NCBI RefSeq assembly: GCF_001625565.1
Contig: NZ_AUXS01000012.1
Location: forward strand, 62,001 to 126,000
Source of the DNA: Pseudoalteromonas luteoviolacea NCIMB 1944
GTDB taxonomy: Bacteria; Pseudomonadota; Gammaproteobacteria; Enterobacterales; Alteromonadaceae
Reading direction: 5' to 3'
Length of the DNA stretch: 64,000 nucleotides
Made by a program: the position numbers and the translations under genes
Shown: one piece after another, positions 28,580 to 38,791 of the stretch
Numbering within the stretch: position 1 is the first letter of the stretch
Layout of the letters: every line of letters begins with the position of its first letter
Notes under the pieces: model-generated
What the model saw: the letters and a program-made list of their open reading frames with translations, nothing else
Database searches by the model: none
Told to the model about the DNA's origin: nothing

Positions 28580-28599
28580 ACAACCACCTAACAAATATT

Positions 28600-28900
28600 T
28601 AGTAAATTAATAATAAACTATAGCAATCTATACTCTAGTGAAGGATTTCCATTTCAGTGATTAAACAAGCCAGAAGCCTCTGCTTTTTAACAACAAATTA
28701 CACCTAGTGCTTACCACCTAAGAAAACTAAACACCATATAAAATAGCTACAATGCAATATAGATTAATATATCAAAATACTTAATAAATTAATTTATACA
28801 TTAAATAGTATAAACACTTAAATCTCAATTAAATAGTGCTATTAATAAATTCAGAAATTCATAGAATGAAGTGTTTTCCGCAAATAGTTCACTTTTCATA
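28600..28900. other. Very AT-rich gene-free DNA
   Basis: Runs such as TATAAATTAATTTATTAAG dominate. No reading frame with a ribosome site, no strong hairpin and no repeat were seen. It probably carries the promoter of the small secreted protein gene at its left edge. Confidence 0.5.
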
Positions 28901-28904
28901 AGCA

Positions 28905-29105
28905 ACAAAAAAACCACCGCAATGACCCTTCTCAATAAATGAATTGATGCAGCGAAGGCTAATTCATCCTGACGCTGCGGCCCGGTGCGCTGCGCAGTAA
29001 TCGTCATTGCAGGCTGACGTAAAACATGCTGCGAAACATCGATGACTATAGGCATGCTGCCTTTCACCCTTCGGGCGAGCTTCACTGTTCAAAAATATTA
29101 CCGCT
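28905..29105. repeat. GC-rich intergenic island, candidate dispersed repeat
   Basis: A sharp rise in GC inside otherwise AT-rich DNA, with short self-complementary pieces: GCAGCG (about 28950) with CGCTGC (about 28972), GGTGCGCTGCGCAG, and AGGCA-TGC-TGCCT (29050-29062). A minus-strand frame through it (28825-29085) starts MKLARRVKGSMPIVID and has no clear ribosome site. I have an uncertain recollection of similar spurious proteins recurring in Pseudoalteromonas genomes, which would fit a repeated intergenic element. Only one copy is in this window. Confidence 0.4.
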
Positions 29106-29133
29106 ATATTTGTCGGCCTCAACTTGCAGATAC

Positions 29134-29160
29134 AAAAAAGGCCGCTTACGCGACCTTTTC
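29134..29160 (-). terminator. purL terminator
   Basis: On the minus strand GGTCGC-GTAA-GCGGCC (one U-G pair) is followed directly by TTTTTT, a standard intrinsic terminator 15-40 bases after the purL stop. Confidence 0.9.
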
Positions 29161-29174
29161 TTTTCAGCTAAGTA

Positions 29175-32100
29175 TTAGCCGATGTTCTTTCTCGCATTAC
29201 GGAACATACGCATCCACGGGCTGTCTTCTTTCCACTCATCTGGGTGCCAAGAGTTAGCGACTGCACGGAATACACGCTCTGGGTGCGGCATCATGACTGT
29301 TGCACGACCATCCGTTGATGTAATACCTGTAATACCTTCTGGTGAACCATTCGGGTTGTTCGGGTATTGCGTTGTAGGCTGACCAAAGTTATCAACGTAT
29401 TGAACCGCCACTGTGCCAGACTCAAGTGCCGCCTTAACAGCTGCGTCGTTTGCAAACTCAGCGTGACCTTCACCGTGAGATACTGCGATTGGCATACGAG
29501 AGCCAGCCATTCCTTGGAAGAATACAGACGGGCTTTGTTGTACTTCAACAAGGCTGAAACGCGCTTCAAAACGCTCTGACTTGTTAGTTACAAAACGTGG
29601 CCAATGTTCAGTGCCAGGGATAAGCTCTTTCAACGTCGATAACATTTGACAACCGTTACATACACCCAAGCTGAATGTGTCTTGACGCTCAAAGAATGTT
29701 TGGAACTGATCGCGTGCCATGTCGTTGAATAGGATTGATTTAGCCCAACCTTCACCGGCACCTAGTACGTCACCGTAAGAGAAGCCACCGCATGCTACAA
29801 GACCTTTGAACTCTTCTAGCGTTAGGCGACCTTCAAGGATATCGCTCATGTGTACGTCTACCGCTGCAAAACCTGCACGATTAAATGCGGCGGCCATTTC
29901 AACGTGTGAGTTAACACCTTGCTCACGTAGAATTGCCATCTTAGGCTTAGCACCTGTTGCGATATAAGGCGCTGCTACGTCTTCATTTAAGTCGAAGCTT
30001 AGTTTTACATTTAGACCTGGATCTTTTTCGTCAAACTTGGCGTCAAATTCTTGCTTAGCACACTCAGGGTTATCACGAAGTGCTTGCATCTTATAAGTCG
30101 TTTCAGCCCAGATAGTACGTAGTTCAGTACGTGTATTTGCAAGTACTGTTTCACCGCCACGGTTGAAGATAACTTTGTCTTCCGTGTTTAGTGCACCGAT
30201 AGTGTGGCTGATAGCCGCAATGCCATTATCAGCTAACACAGCTTCAACTGCTGCAAGGTCGTCATTGCGAACCTGAATGACTGCACCCAGTTCTTCGTTA
30301 TAAAGTGTTTCGATGTCAGACCCTGTTAAGCTATCAAGGTTTACTGTTACACCAGTGCGACCTGCAAATGCCATTTCAGCTACAGTTGTGAATAAACCAC
30401 CGTCTGAACGGTCGTGGTAAGCAAGTAACTTCTCATCAGCCACTAGTGCTTGCATCGCGTTGTAGAAACCTTTTAATAACTCAGGGCTGTCAACGTCAGG
30501 TGTCTTATCACCAAGCTGCTTGTAAACCTGTGCAAGGCTTGATGCACCCATGCGGTTTTGACCAGCACCTAAATCAACTAAGATAAGGCTTGAGTCACCT
30601 TTGTCAGTACGAAGCTGAGGCGTTACTGTTTTACGAATGTCTTCTACACGGCCAAATGCAGTGATAACGAGTGAAAGAGGCGCTGTAACCGCTTTGTCTT
30701 CACCGTCGTCTTGCCATGTTGTCTTCATTGACATTGAGTCTTTACCAACTGGGATAGTTAGACCAAGTGCTGGACATAACTCTTCACCGACAGCTTTAAC
30801 CGCTTCGTAAAGACCTGCATCTTCACCTGGGTGACCAGCTGCTGCCATCCAGTTTGCAGATAGCTTGATGTTTTCAAGACCGCCAATGTTTGCACCAGCA
30901 ATGTTAGTTAACGCTTCTGCTACTGCTAAACGTGCAGAAGCACCATAGTTTAGAAGTGCCGCAGGTGTACGCTCACCCATTGACATTGCTTCACCGTGGT
31001 AAGTGTCAAACGCCGCTGCGGTTACAGCACAGTTTGCCACTGGTACCTGCCAAGGGCCAACCATTTGATCACGTGCCACCAAACCTGTAACCGTACGGTC
31101 ACCGATAGTGATAAGGAATGTTTTCTCAGCGATTGTCGGTAGACGAAGTAAACGCTTAGCGGCATCGAGTACGTCGATGCTATCAGTGTTAAGTGCTTCA
31201 CCAGATACTTTCTTTGACTCAACGTCACGGTGCATCTTAGGAGCTTTGCCAAGTAGTACTTCAAGTGGAAGATCTACTGGGTTGTTATCAAAGTGGCTAT
31301 CCGCAACGGTTAAGTGACGCTCTTCTGTTGCCTCACCAATTACGGCGTATTGCGCGCGCTCACGCTTACAGATCTCTTCAAAACGGTCGAAATCTTCTGC
31401 CGCTACTGCAAGTACATAACGTTCTTGTGATTCGTTACACCAGATCTCGTGTGGTGCCATGCCCGGCTCATCATTCGGGATATTACGTAGTTGGAATTTA
31501 CCACCACGACCACCGTCGTCTACCAATTCAGGGAATGCATTTGACAGACCACCCGCACCCACATCGTGGATAAATGCGATTGGGTTTTCGTCACCTAGCT
31601 GCCAACACTTGTCGATAACTTCCTGACAACGACGTTCCATCTCTGGGTTTTCACGCTGTACAGAAGCAAAATCTAAGTCTTCGTTTGACTGACCTGATGC
31701 CATTGATGATGCAGCACCACCACCTAGACCGATGTTCATTGCAGGACCGCCAAGTGCAACTAGCTTAGCACCTACTGGGATCTCACCTTTTTGTACATGC
31801 TCAGTACGGATGTTACCCAGACCACCTGCAAGCATAATTGGCTTGTGGTAACCACGTACTTCTTCACCGTTGTGGCTATTAACTTTTTCTTCGTAAGTAC
31901 GGAAGTAACCAAGTAGGTTAGGACGGCCAAATTCGTTATTGAACGCCGCGCCACCTAGTGGGCCATCGATCATGATGTCTAGTGCATCAACAATACGACC
32001 TGGCTTGCCGAAGTTAGTTTCCCACGGCTGTTCAAAACCAGGAATGCGAAGGTTAGATACAGTAAAGCCAACTAGACCTGCTTTTGGTTTAGAACCACGA

Positions 32101-33059
32101 CCTGTAGCTCCCTCGTCACGAATTTCACCACCAGACCCTGTCGATGCGCCTGAGAATGGTGCAATAGCAGTTGGGTGGTTATGCGTTTCAACCTTCATCA
32201 AGATTTCAATGTTTTCTTGATTGTAGCTGTACTCACCATCTTTATTTGGGAAGAAACGACCCGCTTTAGAACCCTTCATTACCGCTGCATTATCTTTATA
32301 AGCAGACAGTACGTTTTCTGGGTGCGTTTCGAATGTGTTCTTAATCATTTTGAACAGCGACTTAGGCTGCTCTTCACCGTCGATTGTCCAATCGGCGTTG
32401 AAAATCTTGTGACGACAGTGCTCTGAGTTCGCCTGAGCAAACATAAATAGTTCGATGTCGTTCGGGTTACGGCCTAGTTTTTGGAAGTTTTCAACTAGGT
32501 AATCTATTTCGTCGTCTGCCAATGCAAAACCTTGCTCTACGTTTGCAGTAACAAGTGCTTCACGGCCACCACCTAAAATGTCTACAGATGACATTGGACG
32601 AGGCTCTTCAACGCGGAATAACTGACCTGCATCCTCAAGGTTGCTGTGAACTGACTCAGTCATACGATCATGAAGTAACTTAGCTACATCAGCTAGCTGC
32701 TCAGCGCTTAGCTCGCCCTCAACGTAGTATGCAACACCACGCTCAACACGGTGAACTTTATCTAGACCACAGTTGTTTGCGATGTCAGTTGCTTTTGAAG
32801 CCCATGGAGAAATAGTACCAATGCGAGGCGTCACTAAAATAAGTGCACCCTCAGGCTTGTGCTCGACGGCGGTAGGCCCATACTTAAGAAGCTTGCTCAG
32901 TTTGTCTAACTCTGTCTCTGAGAGCTCAGCAGTTACATCAGCAAAATGCATAAATTCAGCATATACGCCAGTGACAGGTAACTCTGCATCCGCGCAGCTT
33001 TTAAGGATCTTTTGGACTTTAAAATCAGAAAGTGCTGGTGCACCACGTAGGATTAACAT
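29175..33059 (-). CDS. purL: Phosphoribosylformylglycinamidine synthase
   Basis: PurL makes FGAM from FGAR, glutamine and ATP, the fourth step of purine synthesis. At 1294 residues it is the large single-chain form. An N-terminal domain and linker precede the two AIR-synthase-like halves ([13 protein letters not shown] near residue 213, [19 protein letters not shown] near 290). The C-terminal class I glutaminase (from about 1035) has its Cys in GVCNGCQML and His in [10 protein letters not shown]. It is a single-gene unit with its own terminator. Confidence 0.98.
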   Translation of the reverse strand: MLILRGAPALSDFKVQKILKSCADAELPVTGVYAEFMHFADVTAELSETELDKLSKLLKYGPTAVEHKPEGALILVTPRIGTISPWASKATDIANNCGLDKVHRVERGVAYYVEGELSAEQLADVAKLLHDRMTESVHSNLEDAGQLFRVEEPRPMSSVDILGGGREALVTANVEQGFALADDEIDYLVENFQKLGRNPNDIELFMFAQANSEHCRHKIFNADWTIDGEEQPKSLFKMIKNTFETHPENVLSAYKDNAAVMKGSKAGRFFPNKDGEYSYNQENIEILMKVETHNHPTAIAPFSGASTGSGGEIRDEGATGRGSKPKAGLVGFTVSNLRIPGFEQPWETNFGKPGRIVDALDIMIDGPLGGAAFNNEFGRPNLLGYFRTYEEKVNSHNGEEVRGYHKPIMLAGGLGNIRTEHVQKGEIPVGAKLVALGGPAMNIGLGGGAASSMASGQSNEDLDFASVQRENPEMERRCQEVIDKCWQLGDENPIAFIHDVGAGGLSNAFPELVDDGGRGGKFQLRNIPNDEPGMAPHEIWCNESQERYVLAVAAEDFDRFEEICKRERAQYAVIGEATEERHLTVADSHFDNNPVDLPLEVLLGKAPKMHRDVESKKVSGEALNTDSIDVLDAAKRLLRLPTIAEKTFLITIGDRTVTGLVARDQMVGPWQVPVANCAVTAAAFDTYHGEAMSMGERTPAALLNYGASARLAVAEALTNIAGANIGGLENIKLSANWMAAAGHPGEDAGLYEAVKAVGEELCPALGLTIPVGKDSMSMKTTWQDDGEDKAVTAPLSLVITAFGRVEDIRKTVTPQLRTDKGDSSLILVDLGAGQNRMGASSLAQVYKQLGDKTPDVDSPELLKGFYNAMQALVADEKLLAYHDRSDGGLFTTVAEMAFAGRTGVTVNLDSLTGSDIETLYNEELGAVIQVRNDDLAAVEAVLADNGIAAISHTIGALNTEDKVIFNRGGETVLANTRTELRTIWAETTYKMQALRDNPECAKQEFDAKFDEKDPGLNVKLSFDLNEDVAAPYIATGAKPKMAILREQGVNSHVEMAAAFNRAGFAAVDVHMSDILEGRLTLEEFKGLVACGGFSYGDVLGAGEGWAKSILFNDMARDQFQTFFERQDTFSLGVCNGCQMLSTLKELIPGTEHWPRFVTNKSERFEARFSLVEVQQSPSVFFQGMAGSRMPIAVSHGEGHAEFANDAAVKAALESGTVAVQYVDNFGQPTTQYPNNPNGSPEGITGITSTDGRATVMMPHPERVFRAVANSWHPDEWKEDSPWMRMFRNARKNIG

Positions 33060-33105
33060 AGATATTTCATCCGGGGTTAGGGATTGAACGATATTTTGGG
33101 CCGCT

Positions 33106-33134
33106 ATTATAGTCGAATTGGCGCACAGATTTAA
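33106..33134 (-). promoter_or_regulatory. Putative purL promoter
   Basis: A perfect TATAAT (33106-33111, minus strand) lies about 45 bases before the purL ATG; 17 bases further up is TTAAAT, a weak -35. No recognisable PurR palindrome (ACGCAAACGTTTGCGT type) was seen around it. Confidence 0.5.
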
Positions 33135-33303
33135 CTCAAAATTGTCAATTATCGAAAAAAACCCACTTCACAAATACATATATACTTGAGAGCATAGAGT
33201 TTAAAACGAAAATTTGAATTAATCGTCTTCAAACCTTGATTGTAAACACCCTGTTTTTTAAGAAAAAACTAACACATAAATCAGGCTCATTAGTGGAAAA
33301 GGC

Positions 33304-34686
33304 ATGATAGAGAACAAGCTACATAGTGTACTAAGTTTATTGATGGCCTTGCTGTTACTCAGTGGTTGTGACAAAGCTCCACCAAGTCAGCTACAGCAAA
33401 TAAAAAATAGCAATGTATTGCGAGTTGGGATCTTGGTCGGACCTGCAACCTACTACCAAGGCCATACTGACGAAGAGGGATTTGAATACGAGCTTGCAGG
33501 TATGTTTGCAAAGGAGCTTGGTGTCGAGTTAAAGGTTATTCCTTTTTTCAATCTAGACAAGCTATTTGAAAACCTTGAACGAGGTGATTTAGACATCGTA
33601 GCCTCTGGGATCAGCTATCATTCCAAGCGAACTAAAGCTTTTCGTTTTGGACCTTTTTATCGCGAAATTAGTCAAAAACTAGTCTATAAACAGGGTAAAA
33701 AACGCCCGCGGCACTATGGTCAATTATCAGGCCCGGTTACAGTGCTGGCTAATAGCCATCATTTACTTTCGCTACAAGCAGCCAAAAATGACTACCCCGA
33801 ATTGCAATGGCAAACCACGCAGGCCCTCGACCAAGAAGAGTTACTCCAAGGAATTTTAGCTGGCGATATCGACTACACTATTGTCGACTCCCATTCCTTA
33901 GCTTTATTCCGTCGATACCACCCCAACCTGAGTATTGCGTTTTCTGTGACAAAATCTGACCCAATTGCCTGGGTGATGAAAAGACAAAATGATGACTCAC
34001 TGTACGCATTGCTATTGCCATTTTTTGCAAATTTACAATCCAATAATCAACTTGCGACTTTAGAAGAAAAGTATTTTGGCCATGTAGAACAGTTTAATTA
34101 TGTAAATACCGTCGCATTTGTAGAAGCCAGTAAAGAAGTACTTCCAAAATACGCACCTTGGTTTATCGAATATGCACAGGCGCAAAATTTGGATTGGCGG
34201 TTACTTGCTGCTCTGAGCTACCAAGAGTCCATGTGGAACCCGCGAGCCAAGTCACCTACGGGCGTGCGCGGGATCATGATGTTAACGCAAAGTACAGCCA
34301 AACGCGTTGGTGTGAAACACCGTCTCAGACCAGAGCAAAACATACGAGGAGGCGCTATATACCTCGCCAATTTAATTTCACGGATACCAGAAAGTGTCTC
34401 CGAACCGGATAGAACTTGGTTAGCTTTGGCTGCGTATAACGTAGGGATGGGGCATGTTAGAGATGCATTAAAACTGACAAAACAACAAGGTGGCGATCCC
34501 GATAGTTGGGCTGATGTTAAAAAACGACTACCACTACTGACTAAAAAGCGCTACTATCGAAGCACAAGATATGGATATGCGCGTGGCGATGTTGCTGTAC
34601 ATTATGTCGATAATATACGCCGCTACTTTGACGCTCTAGTCTGGTTGGACGAAAACAGAGCGCTCCCTTTCAGTTCCGGCATTTAA
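33304..34686 (+). CDS. mltF: Membrane-bound lytic murein transglycosylase F
   Basis: MltF cleaves peptidoglycan glycan strands, leaving 1,6-anhydromuramic ends. The 460-residue protein has a lipoprotein signal (lipobox LLSGC, Cys about residue 22), a solute-binding-like regulatory domain (about 38-265, VLRVGILVGPATYY to LEEKYFGH) and a C-terminal SLT domain (about 285-440) with the catalytic Glu in SYQESMWNP, then GVRGIMMLT and AAYNVGMGHV. E. coli mltF lies beside purL, divergently transcribed, and the order is the same here. Confidence 0.95.
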   Translation: MIENKLHSVLSLLMALLLLSGCDKAPPSQLQQIKNSNVLRVGILVGPATYYQGHTDEEGFEYELAGMFAKELGVELKVIPFFNLDKLFENLERGDLDIVASGISYHSKRTKAFRFGPFYREISQKLVYKQGKKRPRHYGQLSGPVTVLANSHHLLSLQAAKNDYPELQWQTTQALDQEELLQGILAGDIDYTIVDSHSLALFRRYHPNLSIAFSVTKSDPIAWVMKRQNDDSLYALLLPFFANLQSNNQLATLEEKYFGHVEQFNYVNTVAFVEASKEVLPKYAPWFIEYAQAQNLDWRLLAALSYQESMWNPRAKSPTGVRGIMMLTQSTAKRVGVKHRLRPEQNIRGGAIYLANLISRIPESVSEPDRTWLALAAYNVGMGHVRDALKLTKQQGGDPDSWADVKKRLPLLTKKRYYRSTRYGYARGDVAVHYVDNIRRYFDALVWLDENRALPFSSGI

Positions 34687-34777
34687 CGGCATCCCAATCT
34701 CGTTGTCATAAGCCTGTCACATAAAGCAGGTATTTCTTTCACGCGTAAGTTTTTTCTCTCACACTAAGGAGGTTCAG

Positions 34778-35514
<737 letters not shown>

Positions 35515-35623
35515 TTACAGAATTATTGCTAAAATTACCAAATTACCATGGCTCACCCACATAAAATTAGGCTATAATTCGCCGCTTTTTTTATTTAATG
35601 AGCTCAAAACACACGGGTAAAAC

Positions 35624-36928
35624 ATGAAATTTCCGGGACACCGTAGGCATAAGCATTATTTTCCGGTGGAAGATAAGGACCCACTTATCAACCACTTAAA
35701 TGCTGAAGATCGCTTGAAGCGCAATTATATTTGCGGCATCGACCAAATTGTTGTCGACATCGAAGCTAAAGTTGACCAAGCTTTTTTGGATGAATTCCAC
35801 CTCCAGCGTGGTATGTCACAAGTCATAGACAATGATGTCACCAATGCGCTCTATGAGCGTTTGAAACGTGATGACATGATTGACTACGAATTTGCTGGCG
35901 GCACCATTGGCAACACCATGCACAACTATTCAGTGTTAGCTGATGATCGTTCAGTCTTATTGGGCGTGATGAGTGAAAGCATTGAAATCGGTAGTTATGC
36001 ATATAAGTTTTTATGTAATACATCAAGCCGCGTCGATCTTGATCATCTTCAACCCGTCGCAGGCCCAATTGGCCGCTGCTTCACACTGATAGATGACAGC
36101 GGAGAAAGAACCTTTGCGATCAGTGCAGGATTAATGAACTACTTGCGCCCAGAATCGATCAGTCAATCACTGATTGAAAATGCGTCGGCTCTTGTTATTA
36201 GCGCTTACCTTATGCGTACTAAAGGTGACGAAACAATGACGCAAGCCACCATGCAAGCGGTGGAGTATGCCAATAAGGCGGGTGTACCAGTAGTCCTGAC
36301 TTTGGGCACCAAGTTCTTGATAGAGCAAGATCCGCAGTGGTGGGCCGAATTTGTTGAGAAACACGTCGACATTCTTGCAATGAATGAAGAAGAAGGCGAA
36401 GCCATTACAGGCTTTGATGATCCCTTATTGGCCGCAGGTAAAGCACTAGACTGGGTCGACTTAGTTATTTGCACCGCTGGGCCAACGGGCTTGTATATGG
36501 CAGGTTATGTCGACGATAGTATGAAGCGCGAAACCGAATATCCGCTACTTCCGGGTGCTATCCCTGAGTTTAATCGCTATGAGTTTTCTCGCGCAATGCG
36601 TAAATCGCACTGTGAAAACCCTGTTCGAGTATATAGTCATACAGCACCGTATATGGGTGGCCCAGACACCATTAAAAATACCAATGGTGCTGGTGATTGC
36701 GCACTTGCCGCGGTACTGCATGATCTTTCAGCGAATGAATACCACCGTTTAAATGTGCCAAACTCAGCTAAGCACGAACAAGCTGCAATTACCTATTCTT
36801 CACTTGCTCAGATCAGCAAATATGCAAACCGCGCAAGCTTTGAAGTCTTGGTCCAACACTCTCCTAGACTTTCTAGGGGCTTGCCTGAACGAGAAGACTC
36901 ACTAGAGCAATCTTACTGGGACAAGTAA
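35624..36928 (+). CDS. gsk: Inosine/guanosine kinase
   Basis: Gsk phosphorylates inosine and guanosine with ATP in purine salvage. The 434-residue ribokinase-family protein begins MKFPGHRRHKHYFPV, has FAGGTIGNTMHNYSVLADDR (about residues 88-107), VLTLGTKFLI and the anion-hole motif NTNGAGDCALAAV (about 350-362), closely matching E. coli Gsk throughout as I remember it. Before it, TATAAT at 35573-35578 is a likely -10. It stands as a single gene. Confidence 0.96.
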   Translation: MKFPGHRRHKHYFPVEDKDPLINHLNAEDRLKRNYICGIDQIVVDIEAKVDQAFLDEFHLQRGMSQVIDNDVTNALYERLKRDDMIDYEFAGGTIGNTMHNYSVLADDRSVLLGVMSESIEIGSYAYKFLCNTSSRVDLDHLQPVAGPIGRCFTLIDDSGERTFAISAGLMNYLRPESISQSLIENASALVISAYLMRTKGDETMTQATMQAVEYANKAGVPVVLTLGTKFLIEQDPQWWAEFVEKHVDILAMNEEEGEAITGFDDPLLAAGKALDWVDLVICTAGPTGLYMAGYVDDSMKRETEYPLLPGAIPEFNRYEFSRAMRKSHCENPVRVYSHTAPYMGGPDTIKNTNGAGDCALAAVLHDLSANEYHRLNVPNSAKHEQAAITYSSLAQISKYANRASFEVLVQHSPRLSRGLPEREDSLEQSYWDK

Positions 36929-36972
36929 ACAAATAGTCTTGCGCACACTATTTGTGCGCACAATATGCCGCG

Positions 36973-37890
36973 CTAGAAAATCGCTGTTCCGAGCTCTTCA
37001 GCAAGAAACTCTAGCGCAGCAATACCTGCCACTGAATTGCCCACTTTATCCAGCCCAGGTGACCAGACTGCAATAGTAAACCGGCCCGGAACAACTGCAA
37101 TAATTGCACCTGACACACCGGATTTACCAGGCATCCCAACACGATATCCAAAGTCGCCAGCAGCATCATACAAACCACTGGTAAATAACAGGGAGTTAAG
37201 TTGCTTGATTTGCTTTGCCGGTAATACTTGTTGCTGGCTTTGTGTACATACACCACCATTCGATAGGTAGGAGAAACACTTTGCCAATTCCGACACATTC
37301 AGCTCAATTGCGCAAAAGTTAAAATATGACCACAACACCTCTTCGACTTCGTTATTAAAATTGCCAAAAGATTTCATTAAATACGCCATCGCCGCATTTC
37401 GATAACGGTGTTCATACTCGGACTGTGCAACGACTTTATTTACACCCAGTTTAGGGTTTCCAGTTTGCAATCGATAACTTTCTAGCATGGTATGGATTGG
37501 CGCACTCAGACGTGAGTATAGGGCGTCACAAGTAACAATTGCACCTGCATTGATAAAAGGGTTTCTCGGTATGCCATTTTCAAACTCTAACTGAGTCAAT
37601 GAATTGAAAGCAGTGCCTGAGGGCTCTTTCCCTACTCGTTGCCATAAATCATCGCCATAGCGTTGCAACGCTAAGGTCAAAGTCATTACTTTTGATACTG
37701 ACTGCACGGTAAATTTGGCATCACAAGCGCCCGCACTGTATGTCTCACCCGTTTGCGTTTGAATTGCTATCGCGAACTGACCTAATTGCTGTTCAGCTAA
37801 CGCTGGAATGTAATCCGCTACTTTGCCATGGTGTAATATCGGCTGAACATGTTGCACAGTGCGTTCTAGAATTGATTGATAGTCTGTCAT
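36973..37890 (-). CDS. glsB: Glutaminase
   Basis: Converts glutamine to glutamate and ammonia. The 305-residue protein fits the serine beta-lactamase-like glutaminase family: GKVADYIPALAE near the N-terminus, the catalytic VQSVSKV (Ser-x-x-Lys, about residues 62-66), GIPRNPFINAGAIV (about 105-118), LMKSFGNFNNEVEEVL and GYRVGMPGKSGVSGAI. The ATG at 37890 is chosen; an ATG 39 bases upstream would add a Cys-rich stretch not seen in the family. The gpt-like gene's terminator lies directly upstream. Confidence 0.95.
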   Translation of the reverse strand: MTDYQSILERTVQHVQPILHHGKVADYIPALAEQQLGQFAIAIQTQTGETYSAGACDAKFTVQSVSKVMTLTLALQRYGDDLWQRVGKEPSGTAFNSLTQLEFENGIPRNPFINAGAIVTCDALYSRLSAPIHTMLESYRLQTGNPKLGVNKVVAQSEYEHRYRNAAMAYLMKSFGNFNNEVEEVLWSYFNFCAIELNVSELAKCFSYLSNGGVCTQSQQQVLPAKQIKQLNSLLFTSGLYDAAGDFGYRVGMPGKSGVSGAIIAVVPGRFTIAVWSPGLDKVGNSVAGIAALEFLAEELGTAIF

Positions 37891-37951
37891 ACAAAAAATG
37901 CATAAATCACAATGTGCGGAGTGTAACAAAAGCGCTGAATCGCGGCCATAA

Positions 37952-37986
37952 AAAAGCCGCCGAAAACCAAGCTTTCGGCGGCTTTT
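37952..37986. terminator. Strong terminator between glsB and phosphoribosyltransferase gene
   Basis: AAAAGCCGCCGAAA-ACCAAGC-TTTCGGCGGCTTTT is a 14-bp stem with built-in A and T flanks. It would stop transcripts of the phosphoribosyltransferase gene (minus strand) before glsB. Confidence 0.92.
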
Positions 37987-38002
37987 AAATTACTAGCAAC
38001 AG

Positions 38003-38566
38003 TTACTTTGCAAATAGTTCTTTGATATTTGCCAGATCTGATTTACCTGCAATCAATTCATCCGGCGTAAGCCCAGATAATTCATGCGGGAATACCAACC
38101 ACTCATCAGACTCATGGATGTAGTAATCTGGTGTCATTGGCACTTTTTTGTTGGTTGGCTTGTAATAAGGACAGGCAACACGAATGTCTTTTGGTAGATT
38201 AAGACGCATTAACTCTTCTAGCTTCTCCCTTAATGCGTAAATACTACGGCCTGAATCAAACACGTCATCGACAATCAACAATGAATCACCTGCGTTCGCA
38301 TTTTCAATGATGTAGTGAAGGCCGTGCACCTTAATTTCTTTCGATTGTTTACCGATGCCATAATAAGACGACGTACGCACTGCGATATGATCCGTCTCTA
38401 TGCCCTTGTAGTCATAGTACTCTTGCACAGCAATGCCGATTGGCGCACCACCTCGCCAAATACCGATGATAAAATCTGGACGAAACCCATCTTCATAAAC
38501 TTGAGCAGCCAGACGGAATGAATCCTCTAAAAGCTGTTGCGCTGTGATATAGCACTTATCAGACAT
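38003..38566 (-). CDS. Purine-type phosphoribosyltransferase
   Basis: The 187-residue protein has the PRPP-binding motif LLIVDDVFDSGRSIYAL (about residues 95-111) and an N-terminal FIIGIWRGGAPIGIAV loop (about 33-48), typical of type I phosphoribosyltransferases of the xanthine/hypoxanthine group. It probably salvages a purine base. Exact base preference cannot be read from the sequence, and it is not close to E. coli Gpt in length or C-terminus. It stands alone between two strong hairpins. Confidence 0.85.
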   Translation of the reverse strand: MSDKCYITAQQLLEDSFRLAAQVYEDGFRPDFIIGIWRGGAPIGIAVQEYYDYKGIETDHIAVRTSSYYGIGKQSKEIKVHGLHYIIENANAGDSLLIVDDVFDSGRSIYALREKLEELMRLNLPKDIRVACPYYKPTNKKVPMTPDYYIHESDEWLVFPHELSGLTPDELIAGKSDLANIKELFAK

Positions 38567-38753
38567 ATAAACCCCGTATTGTCAGTGCGAGTGCCACCTC
38601 GCTAGGTGTCACTCTGAACAAGAATAACTTATAACCGTGTATTCTAGCTGAGTCGGATAGAAATTGCTTGCGGTACATCAGGGTTTTTTACTGCATAATG
38701 ACAGAAAAAAGATCACTTAATGAAGAATACAGCAAAGAATTACACAGAGGACT

Positions 38754-38786
38754 AGCTGGTGAGCGGGGCTTGCCCGCTCACCAGCT
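38754..38786. terminator. Long hairpin after parC
   Basis: AGCTGGTGAGCGGG-GCTTG-CCCGCTCACCAGCT is a perfect 14-bp GC-rich stem just after the parC stop. There is no T run, so it may act as a transcript-end stabiliser as much as a terminator. Confidence 0.7.
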
Positions 38787-38791
38787 GGGGG

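Noticed and set aside
28825..29085. Minus-strand frame MKLARRVKGSMPIVID as a gene
   Set aside because: No clear ribosome site and composition changes from GC-rich to AT-rich half-way; treated as part of a candidate repeat island instead.
31265..31573. Plus-strand frames of about 100 codons inside purL
   Set aside because: Antisense shadows of a highly expressed, strongly conserved gene; no start signals.
33160..33303. PurR-type operator upstream of purL
   Set aside because: No palindrome resembling the PurR box could be found in the gap.
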